Assembly (NCBI GenBank): GCA_021014325.1
Contig: CM037469.1
Span: 17,011,701 to 17,075,700, forward strand
Reading direction: 5' to 3'
Length of the DNA stretch: 64,000 nucleotides
Source: Plazaster borealis
Taxonomy: Eukaryota > Echinodermata > Asteroidea > Forcipulatida > Labidiasteridae
Below are positions 1-13,500 of the stretch, in pieces. Positions within the stretch are counted from its first letter, which is position 1; every line of letters starts with the position of its first letter. A program made the translations under genes and the position numbers. The notes beneath the pieces are model-generated. The model saw only the letters and a program-made list of their open reading frames with translations, did not search any database and was not told where the DNA came from.

Positions 1-113
1 AGCAAGAAATGAGTAGGGTACCAGTCATACCAATGGTAACTGTATGGTATTTTGGCTGGTAACCTATTGTTCTTAAGCAAGATTTGTCTGTGCTTAGCAA
101 ATTTGTGTGCTTA
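1..113. repeat. GGGCCC hairpin MITE, partial at left edge
   Basis: Internal part of the common element (TTTTGGCTGGTAACC, GCTTAGCAA), cut by the window start. A close variant sits at the other edge, 63855-64000. Confidence 0.7.
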
Positions 114-452
114 CATGCTTTTAGAAATTGTGCCCTAGTGTTTCTTAATTTAATAAAAAGTCAATGAAAACATGCCTTCAATTTCCTGAAAAAAATATCG
201 TAATTGGATTTTTGCAGAGTGGAAAAATACATCAAGAATGTCTGGCTTTGTTGACAAGAATCATGGTCTGGTGTTTCCTAATTTAATGAAAAGTCACAAT
301 GTCAAAAGGATTAATCTTGGGGATATTGGTGGCAATGCTTTTTACAAATGTCATGAAAACATGATGTCATGGAAACATGTACATGTAGTTTATTTGAAAT
401 TGTTTTCCTGCATTTTTTTTGTAAGAAGGGAAGGTACACAACTTGTTTTTAA

Positions 453-904
453 AGGCACTGTACACGTTTGGTAATTGTCAAAGACCAGTGTTCTCACTTG
501 GTGTATCCCAACATATGCATAAAATAACAAACCTGTGAACATTTGGGCTCAATTGGTCATCGAAGTTGCAAGAAAATGATGAAAAAAAAAACACCCTTGT
601 TGTACAAATTTGTGTGTTTTCAGATAGGAATAAAAACTTCTTGCAAGAAGTTTTTATTATTTTAGTGAGAAATTACCTCTTTCTTAAAAAAACTACGTTA
701 CTTCAGAGGGAGTCGTTTCCTACAATGCAAGAAGTTTTTATTATTTTAGTGAGAAATTACCTCTTTCTCAAAAAAACTACGTTACTTCAGAGGGAGTCGT
801 TTCCTACAATGTTTTATACTATCAACAGCTCTCTGTTGCTTGTTACCAAGTAAGTTTTTATGCTAATATTTGTTTTGAGTCATTACCAAACGTGTACGAT
901 ACCT
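453..904 (+). mobile_element. TTAA-flanked element, copy 1, with 84-bp internal duplication
   Basis: Bounded by TTAA at 449-452 and 905-908. Ends are AGGCACTGTACACGTTTGG and the inverted CGTGTACGATACCT. Bases 644-727 are repeated at 728-811. Two such copies (with 14602-14967) have a TTAA duplication and near-matching inverted ends, pointing to a piggyBac- or Kolobok-like nonautonomous element. Confidence 0.8.
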
Positions 905-1324
905 TTAAATATAATTATAGTAATTTGTCACAGCTTAAATATCATCTCCTAAGCCAAATTTCATCTGCTAAGCATTGAAGTAACTTGCTAAGCAGGTCAC
1001 AGGCCATTATGCTATACAAATATGTACACAACCTGTGACCTGTAACCTTCTTTTCCATCTTGCACTCCCATGACGAATATGAAATCGTCTTTATGTATCG
1101 TTATATCATGTATCGTTGCATGGTGTCAGAAGGAACTGCACGCAAGTTGCCTAAAATGCGTACTGCATAGTAAAACATACTCCCAAAATGACGCAAGCAA
1201 GACTTATCTTGTAATGACTTTAGGTGATTTGGATCAACTGTCTTTATGATTGAAAAGATTTTACCTCTGTTAAAAAAATTACATAAACAACAAAATTTCA
1301 TGATATTTTAAGTCATGATCGTCG

Positions 1325-1505
1325 TTAATTGACCGTCACCACGGTGGGGTCCTTGCCTGTGCTTGTAACATACTTCATGCTCCGTCGCGTCTTGAGCTGC
1401 TCGTTGCGTAGAATCTCGTTCTTGAGTTTTAATGACGGAGGAAGGTTGGTTAGTTTGGGGGACTTAGAGAACTTCATCTGGTTCTGGATCTTGTCAAATA
1501 TCAAT
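1325..1505 (-). CDS. ERICH6-like terminal coding exon 12
   Basis: Acceptor AATTACAG, then a Lys-rich C terminus (ELIFDKIQNQMKFSKSPKL ... LKTRRSMKYV ... TVVTVN) ending at TAA (1325-1327). It supplies the base that completes the split codon of exon 11. No clear AATAAA was seen directly downstream. Confidence 0.85.
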
Positions 1506-4500
1506 CTGTAATTTAAAATGAGTATCTGTCACAAGAGTGCTCTATTTTGTCGTGTTCAGATTTTTTATTCAATATTTTCTTGTGAATGGAGATGGTGTTT
1601 CAAACTTTGAATTAATAATAATACCAAAGTATTATATACAGGCCTGTGAGTGGACCCTTAAAAAAAGATCTGAAACACTACATGATGTAAGAATGATCGT
1701 GGAACGTCAAGTGAGAGCGCGTCACGCATTTACGCTGGTCGAATTGGGGCACCCCGTTGATCCAGTAACTAGGCTTACTTCACATTATTGTAGTTGTACA
1801 TTACTGTTGCCAAGCATGTATAAGGCCAAAAAGTGAAGGGAAAAAAATCCCCAAAACCAACAAAAAACCAACAAAAAATGGGGGGAAAAAGAAAAAAAAC
1901 GGGGGAAAAAGAAAAAAAAAAACGGAAATAAAAATTGGACAAAAAAAGAAAAAAGCGGATATCCGCTTTAAAGCGGAGATTTCACAGGCCTGTATATAGC
2001 GCACTTATCTACTGATAAGGTTCTCAAGGCATTTGAACAAATTTAAGAGAAACATTTTAAGACAGGTTTTTGAAATTTTTAATTATAAGACCAATTTATG
2101 TAGCAAGGGTTTACGGCACACTGCTGCGGCACACTGGCCATCCACTGGCAGAAACACCGGGGCAGAAACACCGGGGCAAACCCCTTCTTTTAGTGATAAG
2201 TGTAACTGGGTTCTGTTATGTGAATTACACAACCCACAGTTTTGCGGCCCATCCGAAGGATGAAGCAATAATGGTTACGTTTCTTGCTTAAGGACAGAAG
2301 TGCCACGACCAGGAGTCGAACCCACACTATGCTGATTAGGAACACCAGAGCTTGAGTCTGATGATCTTAATCGCTCGGCCACGACACTCCAAAAACTATA
2401 AAGTTTGGGTTTTGATTCAAAGTATAACCAACTGTATTATTAATTCTCCTTCTCTTAGTAATATATTTCAGCAAGTTATCCAACCAATTAAAACCTTTCA
2501 ACTGCACAGGTTGTGTATGGTTGCTTAACTCTACACAGAACTAACTGTGTACTGTGTAGATGCATTCACCACGAGACATTTTATTGCAGGCTGGCATAGT
2601 TTATCTATCATTCAAAACCACAGTGAACGATACTGAATCTTAAGGAAGGTTTTCTTAAAATATTACATCACACTGATCAGCAGTTTTAAATGCTACAAAA
2701 ATCATTGGGTTTTTTCTGGCTACAAAAATTAAAATGGCCCTAGAAATACTCACTCTACATATGCTTTGACCTCTGACATATAAAGGGCGTGGTCATCGAT
2801 AGGCTCTTCTGGTATTAACTGTGGCGCTACAAGCTGTCAACAAACAAACAAAAATTCATTGCATTTTATTTTACACATATGTCACCTGTACCCATTAAAT
2901 AGCACACTTATTTTTTCTAATTTATCTTGGTAATTAAAACCCTAATCCTCCCAAATCCTCTTTAAGAAGTTCAAATCCTCTTTAGGAAGTTCAAATCCTC
3001 TTTAGGAAGTTGTCTACTTGTGGAGGATTGAGGACTGTAGGCACAAATAATAATAGTGGATTCTTATATAGCGATCAAATCCCTCACTTAGTGTTGCTCA
3101 TGGCGCTCCAACATTATTACCCCTAGTCACTGGGCCATATATTTCATTCCTTAAACCATCTCAGCTCCCTGGGGAGTATACAGCCTGTGCTGCCAAATAT
3201 GTAGCGCACCAAGCTAAATCAATCACAAGAACCATCTCTGCCCTCAATGGTACCCATTTACCCCTGGGTGAAGAGAAGCATTTGTAGTTAAGTGTCTTGC
3301 GCAAGGACATGAGTGTCATGACTGGGTTTCAAACCCTCACCCTGACAACTCAACCACAACTGTAGTTCGATGCTCTACATCGCTCGGCCACGATACGCCG
3401 AAATTTCGAATCACAGGGCCAGGCATACCAATCTCAAGTCTACACATACTGGTGTGTAGTGATCATAGAGTGTAGGATAGTGAAGGATTTCAGTCACCAC
3501 TGAGGAGAGTAAAGCCCATATCACAGGAGGCAATTTACAGGCAACCAGTTCCAGGCAATATCCATTACAAGGTGCTATGTAAAGGACTTGGTCTCATACT
3601 TCAAAATTGTTGCTCCACAATACCTTGCAGGAAAATAATGAACATTAAAGCGCCTTGAGCGTCACTGAGTGATGGATAAGTGCGCTATATAAGAAGCCAC
3701 TATTATTATTATTATTATTATGAAGAAAAGGCATTTCTTGAGGATTGTAACACACTGTTTGAAAAATTACTCCTGTTCTACCAAAGTGATCCTGTAGCAT
3801 GAAGTGCAGTTGGTTGCCCCCAAGTTGCCTGTAAAAGTTGCCTCGTGTGACAGGGCCATAAGGTTTAATAAAAGTAAACACTGAAGACGAGCAGAGGATA
3901 CTGTTTGAAACATCGAGACCACACCGGCTCTTTTCAAAGCCAACACCTCTCCAAAAGAGATTTTACACAACCCGCAAGTTTACGAAATATAGTTACTTCT
4001 TGTTTTTCCACGCAATACAAAGCACCAAACACCACTTACTGTTCAAGTTTTTGGTTACGTCACTTTGTTTATAATACTAAGAATTTCCAAACAAACTTTG
4101 TCCGCCTTACCTTTAATTTAACTCCGACATTGAACCGGATTGTCAGTGTGTTGCAGTTGAAAGACAAGAATACTTGCTCCTGTGCCATGCAACGGACGCT
4201 GAAGTTTTTATTAATGGCGAAGCAGATGGGCTGGAAGGGCGGGGCATGGACATGGGTCATCTGGTCTTTCCAGCTCCATTTCTTCTTGACCGCACCCTTG
4301 GGGTCGGTGAAGATGCCACCGTACTGGTCGAGATTTAACCTGGATTGGAGAGGGGAGCGGGAGAAGGGAGAATTGAGCGGGATGGTGTGGAAAGAAAAAC
4401 AGAAACATGCAGCTTCAAATCATCAAACATTGGTGGTCATTCTATCGAAAACGTTTGGATAAAATGAGCAAGTATACAGACAAAGGATTTCATGCAGAAA

Positions 4501-7500
4501 TGTGCAATAGATTCTTTGTAAACTGACTCGAAATAAACTCAGGCGTGGATCCCAAATTTTTACTATAGACCCTTTCTTAAAAAAACCTTAAAAAAAACTT
4601 GAAGGTCTTGATGATTATGGGCACGGCACAAGCCGGCATTAGGAATTTAGGTTTGTAGCGAGATTAGAGATATGCATGATGTGATAGCGCAAGTATAGAC
4701 ATTTATTTTAAGAAAAAGATATTTTTAAAAGTTCCCCCCCCCCCTGATCTATCTTGTAAGAATAAATAAAAATAATAATAAACAGTTCTTATATAGTGCT
4801 TTATCACACCAAATGGCATCTCAAAGCACCCATTATTTTGTTCTACAAGGTATGTGGAGCTATGTTTGAAATAATATAAGACCATTTATTTACATAGCAC
4901 CATGTAACTGTTTACAAGGTGTTGTGGTGCAATCTGCAGCAACCATACCAGAAAACACCAGAGCAAACGCATTTGCAATTCTCTTAACGGTAAGTGTACT
5001 GGGTTCTTTCACGTGCATACACAATTACACACGGGACCAACGGTAAGTGTACTGGGTTCTTTCACGTGCATACACAATTACACACAGGACCAAAGGCTTT
5101 ACATCCAGCCAAAGGACGCAACAACAATGGTAAGTGTTAAGACCGGGGCTCGAACCCACACCGGTCAGAAACACCAGAGCTTGAGTCCGGTGCACTTGAC
5201 CGCCAAAAGCTGGCTTTTGAAGTTCCACTTCTGCCAGACATCAAGTACTAGCAACTTGATATTCAACTTTTGAGCGTCGACACAAACTCTTTCAGTGTGA
5301 TCACTCATTAGGGTCATGTTTTATACCTGATATTGCCGTTAGAATGGTAACACGTGGTACAGCCGCTGGGTTCAAACATGCCCAGCATGGGGGCATTATT
5401 CGGAAAGTCTTCGTACAGCAGATGCGTATACTTCCCCTTCTCCGTTGATGTTATGAGGATGGCTATGTTACCAGATGGATAACTGTTAGAGAAGCTAAGG
5501 AATATATAACCGATGAGTACTGTTGTTAGCAAGAGGGGTGTCTTTTAGACTTGATTTCAAGTCTGAGATCGCTGTCTGTCTGCGTCTGCCATTCCCCTCT
5601 ATTAGCTATCGCACGCTACTGAAAAGGTTAGAAAATTCACAAGCCACAAGAGGGTGCTATTTCAGGCTATACATCAGAGCTGTGCATTGAGAGAGTTGTG
5701 ACATAGGGGGACCAGTTTTCTTCGGTCTTGTGGTTGCTGGACGCCATTTTTCGGTCCAAATGCAGCACAACCCAATGGGCCGACTTGTCTGGCACCCTGT
5801 ATTCGCCAATGCTTTTTTTTGACACAAAATGGCTTCTTATCGCAAGTTGTCGCAACTCAATATACGGTTCTGCTATACATTGGCTATCAGGCCAACCATG
5901 ATCACAGACTTGGAACCAAGTCTAGTTTTGTGGACACAGTGTATGTTCTATAAATATAGTAAAGTGAGAAGTTGTATTTCCTCGTTTGTAAATTTTACAG
6001 TAAATGTGTCCACTTTTTTTCTAAATTTCAAAACAGGTGGCTCAAAAGAGATGTTGTTGTTATTACAAGTTAGCTGATTCAAAATTATTAATATTGGCGG
6101 GTTGAATAAAGACAAATTGACTCGAGTGGGATTTGAACCTGCGACCTCCGGATTAACGTGCCAGCGCTCTACCAACTGAGCTATCTACCCAATGTTGGCG
6201 ACCTCTATATTTTGTCTGAATGTCTTTGTTCAGGGGTGCCAGTCAAAAGCCACTTCTGACTGGCTTGCTGATGAGTCGAGGAAATAGCATTTCACTGTTG
6301 CTTATTAAAATTGCAGCAATCAAAATAAACAAATTTGTCAAGGATACAACACATTGCCTGTGCCATCAGGAAACATGATCATCAAGACTTTGCCATCCTC
6401 ATAGAATTTCTTGACGATCTTGGGGTCTTGGATACCTTTTCTTGTCTGAAAGAGAAGTAAAAGATAAGAATTTAGTAAAGATATATTGTTGCAAAATGCT
6501 TTTACCAACCTTGAGGGCCATAAATATATTTTACATTACTATTAGCATTCTTTGCTTCACAGCTAGCGCATAAATTCTGAGCTTACCCTGTAAGCATAGA
6601 ATGGTGACCGTCAGAGCAGAATATGCTAGGCTGAGCCATGAAATTGATCAGTTCATGTCTTTCAAGACACAGTCAAAGGAGAATAGGATATCTAGGAAAA
6701 CTATACAAACTATAAAAACTAGGAAAACTAAAAACTAAAAAACTAAGAAAACTAGACAAATTAAGGAAAACTAAAACTAGAAAAACTAGGAAAGCTAGAA
6801 AAAACAAAACTACAAAACTAAGAAATCTAGACAAAAATTAGGAAAACTAAAACTAGAAAAACTAGGAAAGCTAAAAAAACTAGGAAAACTACAAAGGAAA
6901 GCTAGAAAAAATTAGGAAAACTAAAACAACAAAAACTAGGAAAACTAAAAACGACAAAACTAAGAAAACTAGAACAAAATTAGGAAAACTACAACTAGAA
7001 AAACTAGGAAAACTAGGAAACTAGAAAAAATTAGGAAAACTAGAAAACTATATAGGAAAGCTAAACAAAAATTAGGAAAACTAAAACTACAAAAACTAGA
7101 ACAAAAATTAGGAAAACTAAAACTAGAAAAACTAGGAAAGCTAGACAAACTAGGAAAACTAGAAAAACTATATAGGAAAGCTATAAAAAAAAATTAGGAA
7201 AACTAAAATTACAAAAACCTAGGAAAACTCCTTACAAGCCTGGTCATTACATACCTGCGACATTATGGGCGGTGGGAGTGTAGCTTCAGGCTCGAAGACC
7301 TGAGGGGTACCACCATCATCATCGTTAGGGGTCGGAGGTCGGATTGTCCATCCTTCATCAAGACACTTCTGTGATGACAATTGGTAGTTGATGGTTTTCA
7401 TCTGTCTGGCAACTAGATACAGTGATAGGATCATCACAGTTTTGTTAGTTTACATAAATTTAAGTAAAATGGTAAATTACACGGGCACAGTGGTATGATT

Positions 7501-10500
7501 TATAGCAGAGATCTGACCATGCCCCTGGTCATTGCCTCCATGCCCCCTGGTCATTGCCTCCATGCCCCTGGTCATTGCCTCCATGCCCCTGGTCATTGCC
7601 TCCATGCCCCTGGTCATTGCCTCCATGCCCCTGGTCATTGCCTCCATGCCCCTGGTCATTGCCTCCATGCCCCCTGGTCATTGCCTCCATGCCCCTGGTC
7701 ATTGCCTCCATGCCCCTAGTCATTGCCTCCATGCCCCTGGTCATTGCCTCCATGCCCCTGGTCATTGCCTCCATGCCCCTGGTCATTGCGAATCCAGTGC
7801 ACCACACCACTCGGCAACGACAAGCCACGGCATATTCAAGGAAAATGCTGCAAGATTTTACCCTTATTAGTTATCCATCTGGTAAAACCAAACAATATTA
7901 TTCCTTTTTTGTAAACCAGCAAAGCAAAGATGACTCCCAAAACATTCTGACAATCTGTACATGCACTTCTACTCTTTCGTGGCCACACCAAGTTGCCTCA
8001 CATCTTTCTCCCAACAGCCAACAATCTCACAGAACAGCAACAAATATTGCATCAAGCTTACATGCTCAAGCTGACAACCCCCCCCCCCCCCCCGAATTGA
8101 AGATCCCAAATAAAATCAGGACTCTTAATTCTGAATAACAAATCATGAATTTTGTCTCGAAAAGAAGTTTAGAACTTTTAAAGTCTGTTTAATTTAATCA
8201 TTTAGAAGAAAAGAAATCTGCCTCCAATGGTCACCCCAAAGCCCCCCCCCAAAAAAAACCATTGCATATGTACTAAAGCACACTCTAGCATCATATGTGC
8301 AAAGTGCACGGTACGGTACATGCAACAGTACAAAATGGACAATTTTAGAACTCTCTCAGATTTTTGCTGCTAACCACCTCTGTCCTTAGTATGGTTTTAG
8401 CCAGGATTTGGTAAAAGGGTGTCCAAATTTAAAAAGTGTGTCCAAATTGTTCACTTACAATACATTTACATGTAAATGACAGATAAAACAGGGTGTCCAA
8501 ATTTAAAACAGGGTGTCTAAAAGACACCCAGACACCCCTCTGGCTAACACTATGGTCCTTAGCAAAATTTAAACTGGTGACATGGTGACAATTTGAATAA
8601 AAAGCAATGAGCAAAAATAAAACTGGCGGCAACAAACAATGAGCGAAATGCAACATGATTTTACAAAACACAAGCGTCAACAGAATTTGCTTGGCGTGAA
8701 AATAAATTCAAAACCACAATATGAGCTGGTGCAGTGCATGGAAGCATTCCACGTGAGAGTCTCTAACCTCCATCCAAGATTTCCAAACGGTGGGCTGCAC
8801 CAGTCATTACGAAAGCAATAAATTCAACGAGAATAAAGTTATAAATTGATTAATGACGATTAATTTGTTAAATATTTGAACCCTCCTTGGGAACCAGTGG
8901 ATATAGTTGATTAATTTATAATAATTGAAAAACAGTTAAACAAATAAATAAATATGCATAAACAATTCATGAAACCGAAGATCGGTTTTTACGTGGTGAT
9001 TTATGCATATTTACCAATCAAAATTAATGTCTAATCCAAAAGCACACCCCAAAATTTGAAGTGTTTGTCTGGTGTATCGTACGACGGCATTTGTCAACTG
9101 GTCTGAACGAAACAAAATTTAGTTAGCGTTGAGATTTATCTGTATTTCCACCACATTGACAGCTTCGACCCTTGAAACATGAACTGAACTTTCCTCACCC
9201 ACAGCACTTAGAGTAGTTGAGTGGTGATAAATCAATTTGTAGCGCACTATATAATATGAGATCAAATTCAAGATGCAGTCATGCAACTGCAGTTTGTCCA
9301 AACAAAAAAAGAAGAAAGTGCCAGGTACAAGACTTTTGTACCGTGTTTTTCTATTTTCCTCGACACAGCTGAGAAACCAAAGACAAGAAAATCAGCAGTG
9401 CCCAATTATATGGCTCTGCTTACCGCAAGCAAAGAATCGACGCTTACGGAAGCAGATAAAACTGCGATAACTTTAGCGGGAGAGCTTCACGTTGCAATGC
9501 ATTCTTTGCTTACATGGCAAGCACTCTGTAAGCAAAGAATGGTGATCGCAAGCGCAGAATTCGGTGGTAAGCAGAGCCATGAAATTGGACCCTGATCAGC
9601 TGAAAATTTGCATGTCTGTAGAGTAGATGAAGATTGAAAAGGCACAAGCTTTTTAGACAAGTTTGAAAATTTGTTTGTTTTTTTGCTCTCAACAAATGAC
9701 AATGTAGATGGAAATGCATGTTGTTTGCATGCCTGAAAAGGCACAAGCTTTTTAGACAAGTTTGAAAACTTGTTTGTTCTTTAGCTCTCAACAAATGACA
9801 ATGTAGACGGAAATGCGTGTTGTTTGGTTTCCAATGGCCTGAATAACCTTATACATATGTTGCTGTGTACTTTTGGAGTAGACTCTTCATTAATTAGATA
9901 CCTACCTTGTACTGTTGTAGTGGTGTGCATTATAAATCCAGTAGATGGTGCAATGCATTGAAGTTAAAGGAATATCAGCAGAGGGAGTCGACACAGTGCA
10001 AGGAATGGCAGCATCCGTGCATCAGCCAATGGGAAGCAGGGGATGTGAGGTTGAAATCATTAATATGATGGGGGTGATATATTTTATAGGGCGAGAACAC
10101 CAGGAGGGGCAATAAAAAACGGAGGGGTAAAAAACAAGGGTTAGGCAAGCATTAGCTGAATCACACTCTGAATTATACGTGTCGGAAGCAAAAGAATTTG
10201 GCAGAACTGTGGTGTTTTTGTTTATGCAAGGATGCATAGGTTTCAGCAAGTCCGAACAAGGTGAATGAACTTTCCAAATATTTGTTAATTTTTGTTTAAA
10301 CTGCCTAGTTATTGTTATTTCAGTAATTGTCTTTTGCTTCCAACACTTTTTATCAAACAGTAAACACAAAACCAAACAATGAAGTAAATGTATTTAAAGG
10401 GATTGTATACGATTGGTAATTGAAATCCTACATAGTTGTATAAATATATACCATAAAACTAATCGGTAAAATCTGGAGCGGTTATGTCCACGCAGGAAGA

Positions 10501-13500
10501 ATAATCTGCAATTGGAATACACAATCTGAGTTGGGGATAAAAAGTGATATCTTTTCCCATAACCGCAGTACTTCCAGGTGAAAAGTTTCTCAAAATGCAT
10601 TATACTATCCAAACCTGCTGTACTTCTTACCAAGCAAGTTTTTATTACCATTATTTTCAGAGTTATTACCAAACGTATACAGACCCTTTAAATGAATGCT
10701 TTTGGGGAAAATGGCCTCTCCGGGGGTAAACTATAGAGGGCGCATTGTATTGTGAATCACCCGTATTTATAACATTTTTTTTTTCAATTGGTTAGTAAAA
10801 TTATGAACATGATGATACAAATATCAATACTGCAGTACAAAAAACTTCTTTGTGTGTGATTTTATCTCAAATTTGTATGGGGTTTTGATAAGTTACAAAC
10901 TGAATTGCAAATTCATTTCAGCAAAAAAAAAGGTTTTGTAAAAAATATTTTTATATTTCTTGCACATATAAAATCAATATCTGCCATGCTTCAACACTTT
11001 TGAATATTTCAGTTGCTCGTTTAATAATAATAATAATAAGAACTTGTTATTATTAATATCAAGATGTGATTTTTACCTACTTCAAAACAGTTTTAGAGAG
11101 CAGCAAAGATTGAAGCAACACAAAACTTTCCACACACACTAGCTACTGCAGTTTCTTTCAACTATGCATGTACAAAAATTTGTGTATGATAATTTTTAAA
11201 TCGTTAGAAATTCACTGCAAAAACAACATGCAATTTCCTTAAAAATAAACCTGAAAGGTTTACGTTGTTAAGAGACAGCTATGGATGAATATGAATGCTT
11301 GATATTTCAGCAATTCGGGGAACGATTTCATCTACCAGTTATGCATAGCAAAACATATAGACTGAACACAAGTTTTTTGCACACTGATGATGAATGCTAA
11401 TATTGAGTAGCAAATGATGATTTTTTAGTAGCAACTGATACATTTTGAGTAGCATTTTGCTCTGCTTTACAAGGGAAATCCTTCACTGCAATTGTTGCTT
11501 ATTATTTATCAGAGCACGTTTCTTTGCCCTTTTTCAGCAAGATATGACAAAATTACTATTCACTTTCTCTACTTGTAATCTGCTCTTACAAAATCAAACT
11601 AGAGTGCCCACACGCGGCCCTGATACTTCATGGAGGCAACGGAGGCAATTGCCTCCATGACCCTCCTCCATTGCCTTGGTGCCCTTTGAAATGATCCAGT
11701 AGAAATTTACATTTCCCTCATAGAGGGAAAAATACCTTGCCTTGGATTGCGTGAATTTTAAAATTCCTTGCAGTTTTGAGTGACAAAGCATGCCTTATTA
11801 ACTGACTAGTGTTGGATAGATTATGTAAACTCTTCACCAGGTTCATTGATATAAAAAAAGAGAAAATAGAATTAGTGTTGCAAACTGCTTGCCAACCAAA
11901 AGAATATATGGTATAAATGCCAAAAAATAGTTAATGGCCTGATGTTTTGACCCTAGCAGAGTCTTTCTCGACGGCTAAATGACAACACAACACCACTGTT
12001 GGTGTGTTGTCATGCCTTTGAGAGAAAGACTCTGCTAGGGTCAAAACGTCAGGCCAGTTACTATTTTTAGATAAGCATCCCCTTTTGGTATCCCCTTACT
12101 GCCATCCTTCCAAGATTGTATCAAAACCCGGGCTTGATCCCAGTCTATAAGGCAGCATTGACCCAAGTTACCTGAGGTCATCATCACAATAATCTTTGTT
12201 GCACCATTTTGTGAGTTAATGCCCCTGTGTGTTATACAGCGTATTGCGCATTTTAGGTGACCCGACATTTACATACTTGTTACTTTCAATTTGACTACCT
12301 AAATGACGTGGCAGGAAGTAGCTGCATGTCACCTTGGTGCAAGGGGTCAATTTGATTGTAGGACTTCAGACTGACACCCCCGAACAACGATATTAACAAA
12401 CCAGGAGGAATGCCAACAAAGGGCTAAATAGCTCAGTTGGTAGAGCACCGGCACGTAAATACTAAGGTCGCAGGCTCAAATCCTTTTTCAGTGAATTTTC
12501 CTTTATTCACTCAAAGTTGAACAAAAAATCATTTTGTATGAGCAGATCACATGCTTCAGATGATCACACCACAACATGGTCACATGATCACACCACAACA
12601 TGGTCACATGATCACACCACATGGTCACATGATCACATCACAACACGGTCACATGATCACATCACAACATGGTCACATGATCAAACCACAACATGGTCAC
12701 ATGATCACACCACAACATGGTCACATGATCACATGAGTCACATGATCACATGATCGCACCAAACACCACACCATACATACATGCATAGAAGTTTGCCTGG
12801 TTCGCCCCGGCAGCCCTCTGTCTTGCCACCTCTCTGTCGCGCATTCTCTGGGCAGCGCGCTCCTTTGCAGCTCGACGGGCCTGCTTGCTACCGTACGGAG
12901 CGTGAGGTTGGATGTCGATCATTTCCTCCATGGGGTAGCTTTCCTCAGGACTGTGCGTAAGGGTGAACTCGACAAGGTTTTGGTAGTCTGTGCAACAGTA
13001 AATCTGGTGGGGAGGAAAGAATTATGATCAAGATAATGCTAGTTTGTCAATCAGAAATCAACACAAACGAGGCACAATTTCATAGAGCTGCTTAAGCAAC
13101 AAAAGTAGCCAAGCACAACAAAATTATGCTTACCAGAATATGGTTACCAGCCAATATACTATGTCATATGTACAATCTGTTACTGGTATCCTGCCTTTTT
13201 TTGCTTAGCAGAAATGTTTTCTGCTTAAGCAGTTCTATGAAATTGGGCCCTGTTCACAACAGAGGCTTGGCAAAACAGTATTAAATATTGAAAATAAAAA
13301 CACACTTTGAAGTGCAAACTTTATAAGAACCAAGAAACATTGTGTTTTCAATAAGCCATTTGCAAGGTGAATGAAAGTGTATGGCAAAATGGTACCAGGT
13401 TTTGCCCATCTGGAGTTTGCTATACAAAAGCTTGCTCTGAACCATGTAACTATAGCAGCACTGTCTATAGTCTGAGGAATCCAGTTTGAGTGTTCACTTG

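Noticed and set aside
3905..4462. 185-codon plus-strand frame
   Set aside because: Antisense shadow of ERICH6-like exon 10, whose protein matches the FAM194 domain.
6125..6192. Possible functional tRNA gene
   Set aside because: The A and B boxes are good, but no complete cloverleaf with acceptor stem is seen, and the sequence continues into a SINE body shared with 54520.
7477..8138. Several open frames of 60-194 codons on both strands with MPLVIAS or HAPGHCL repeats
   Set aside because: They run through the 21-bp minisatellite, whose period is a multiple of three; no start context, splice sites or homology.
9281..9595. 104-codon frame
   Set aside because: Falls mostly within the GGCTCTG palindromic repeat, and the relative at 41442-41729 has a different reading pattern.
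12517..12753. Frames with THDHTTTW repeats
   Set aside because: By-product of the 24-bp minisatellite.
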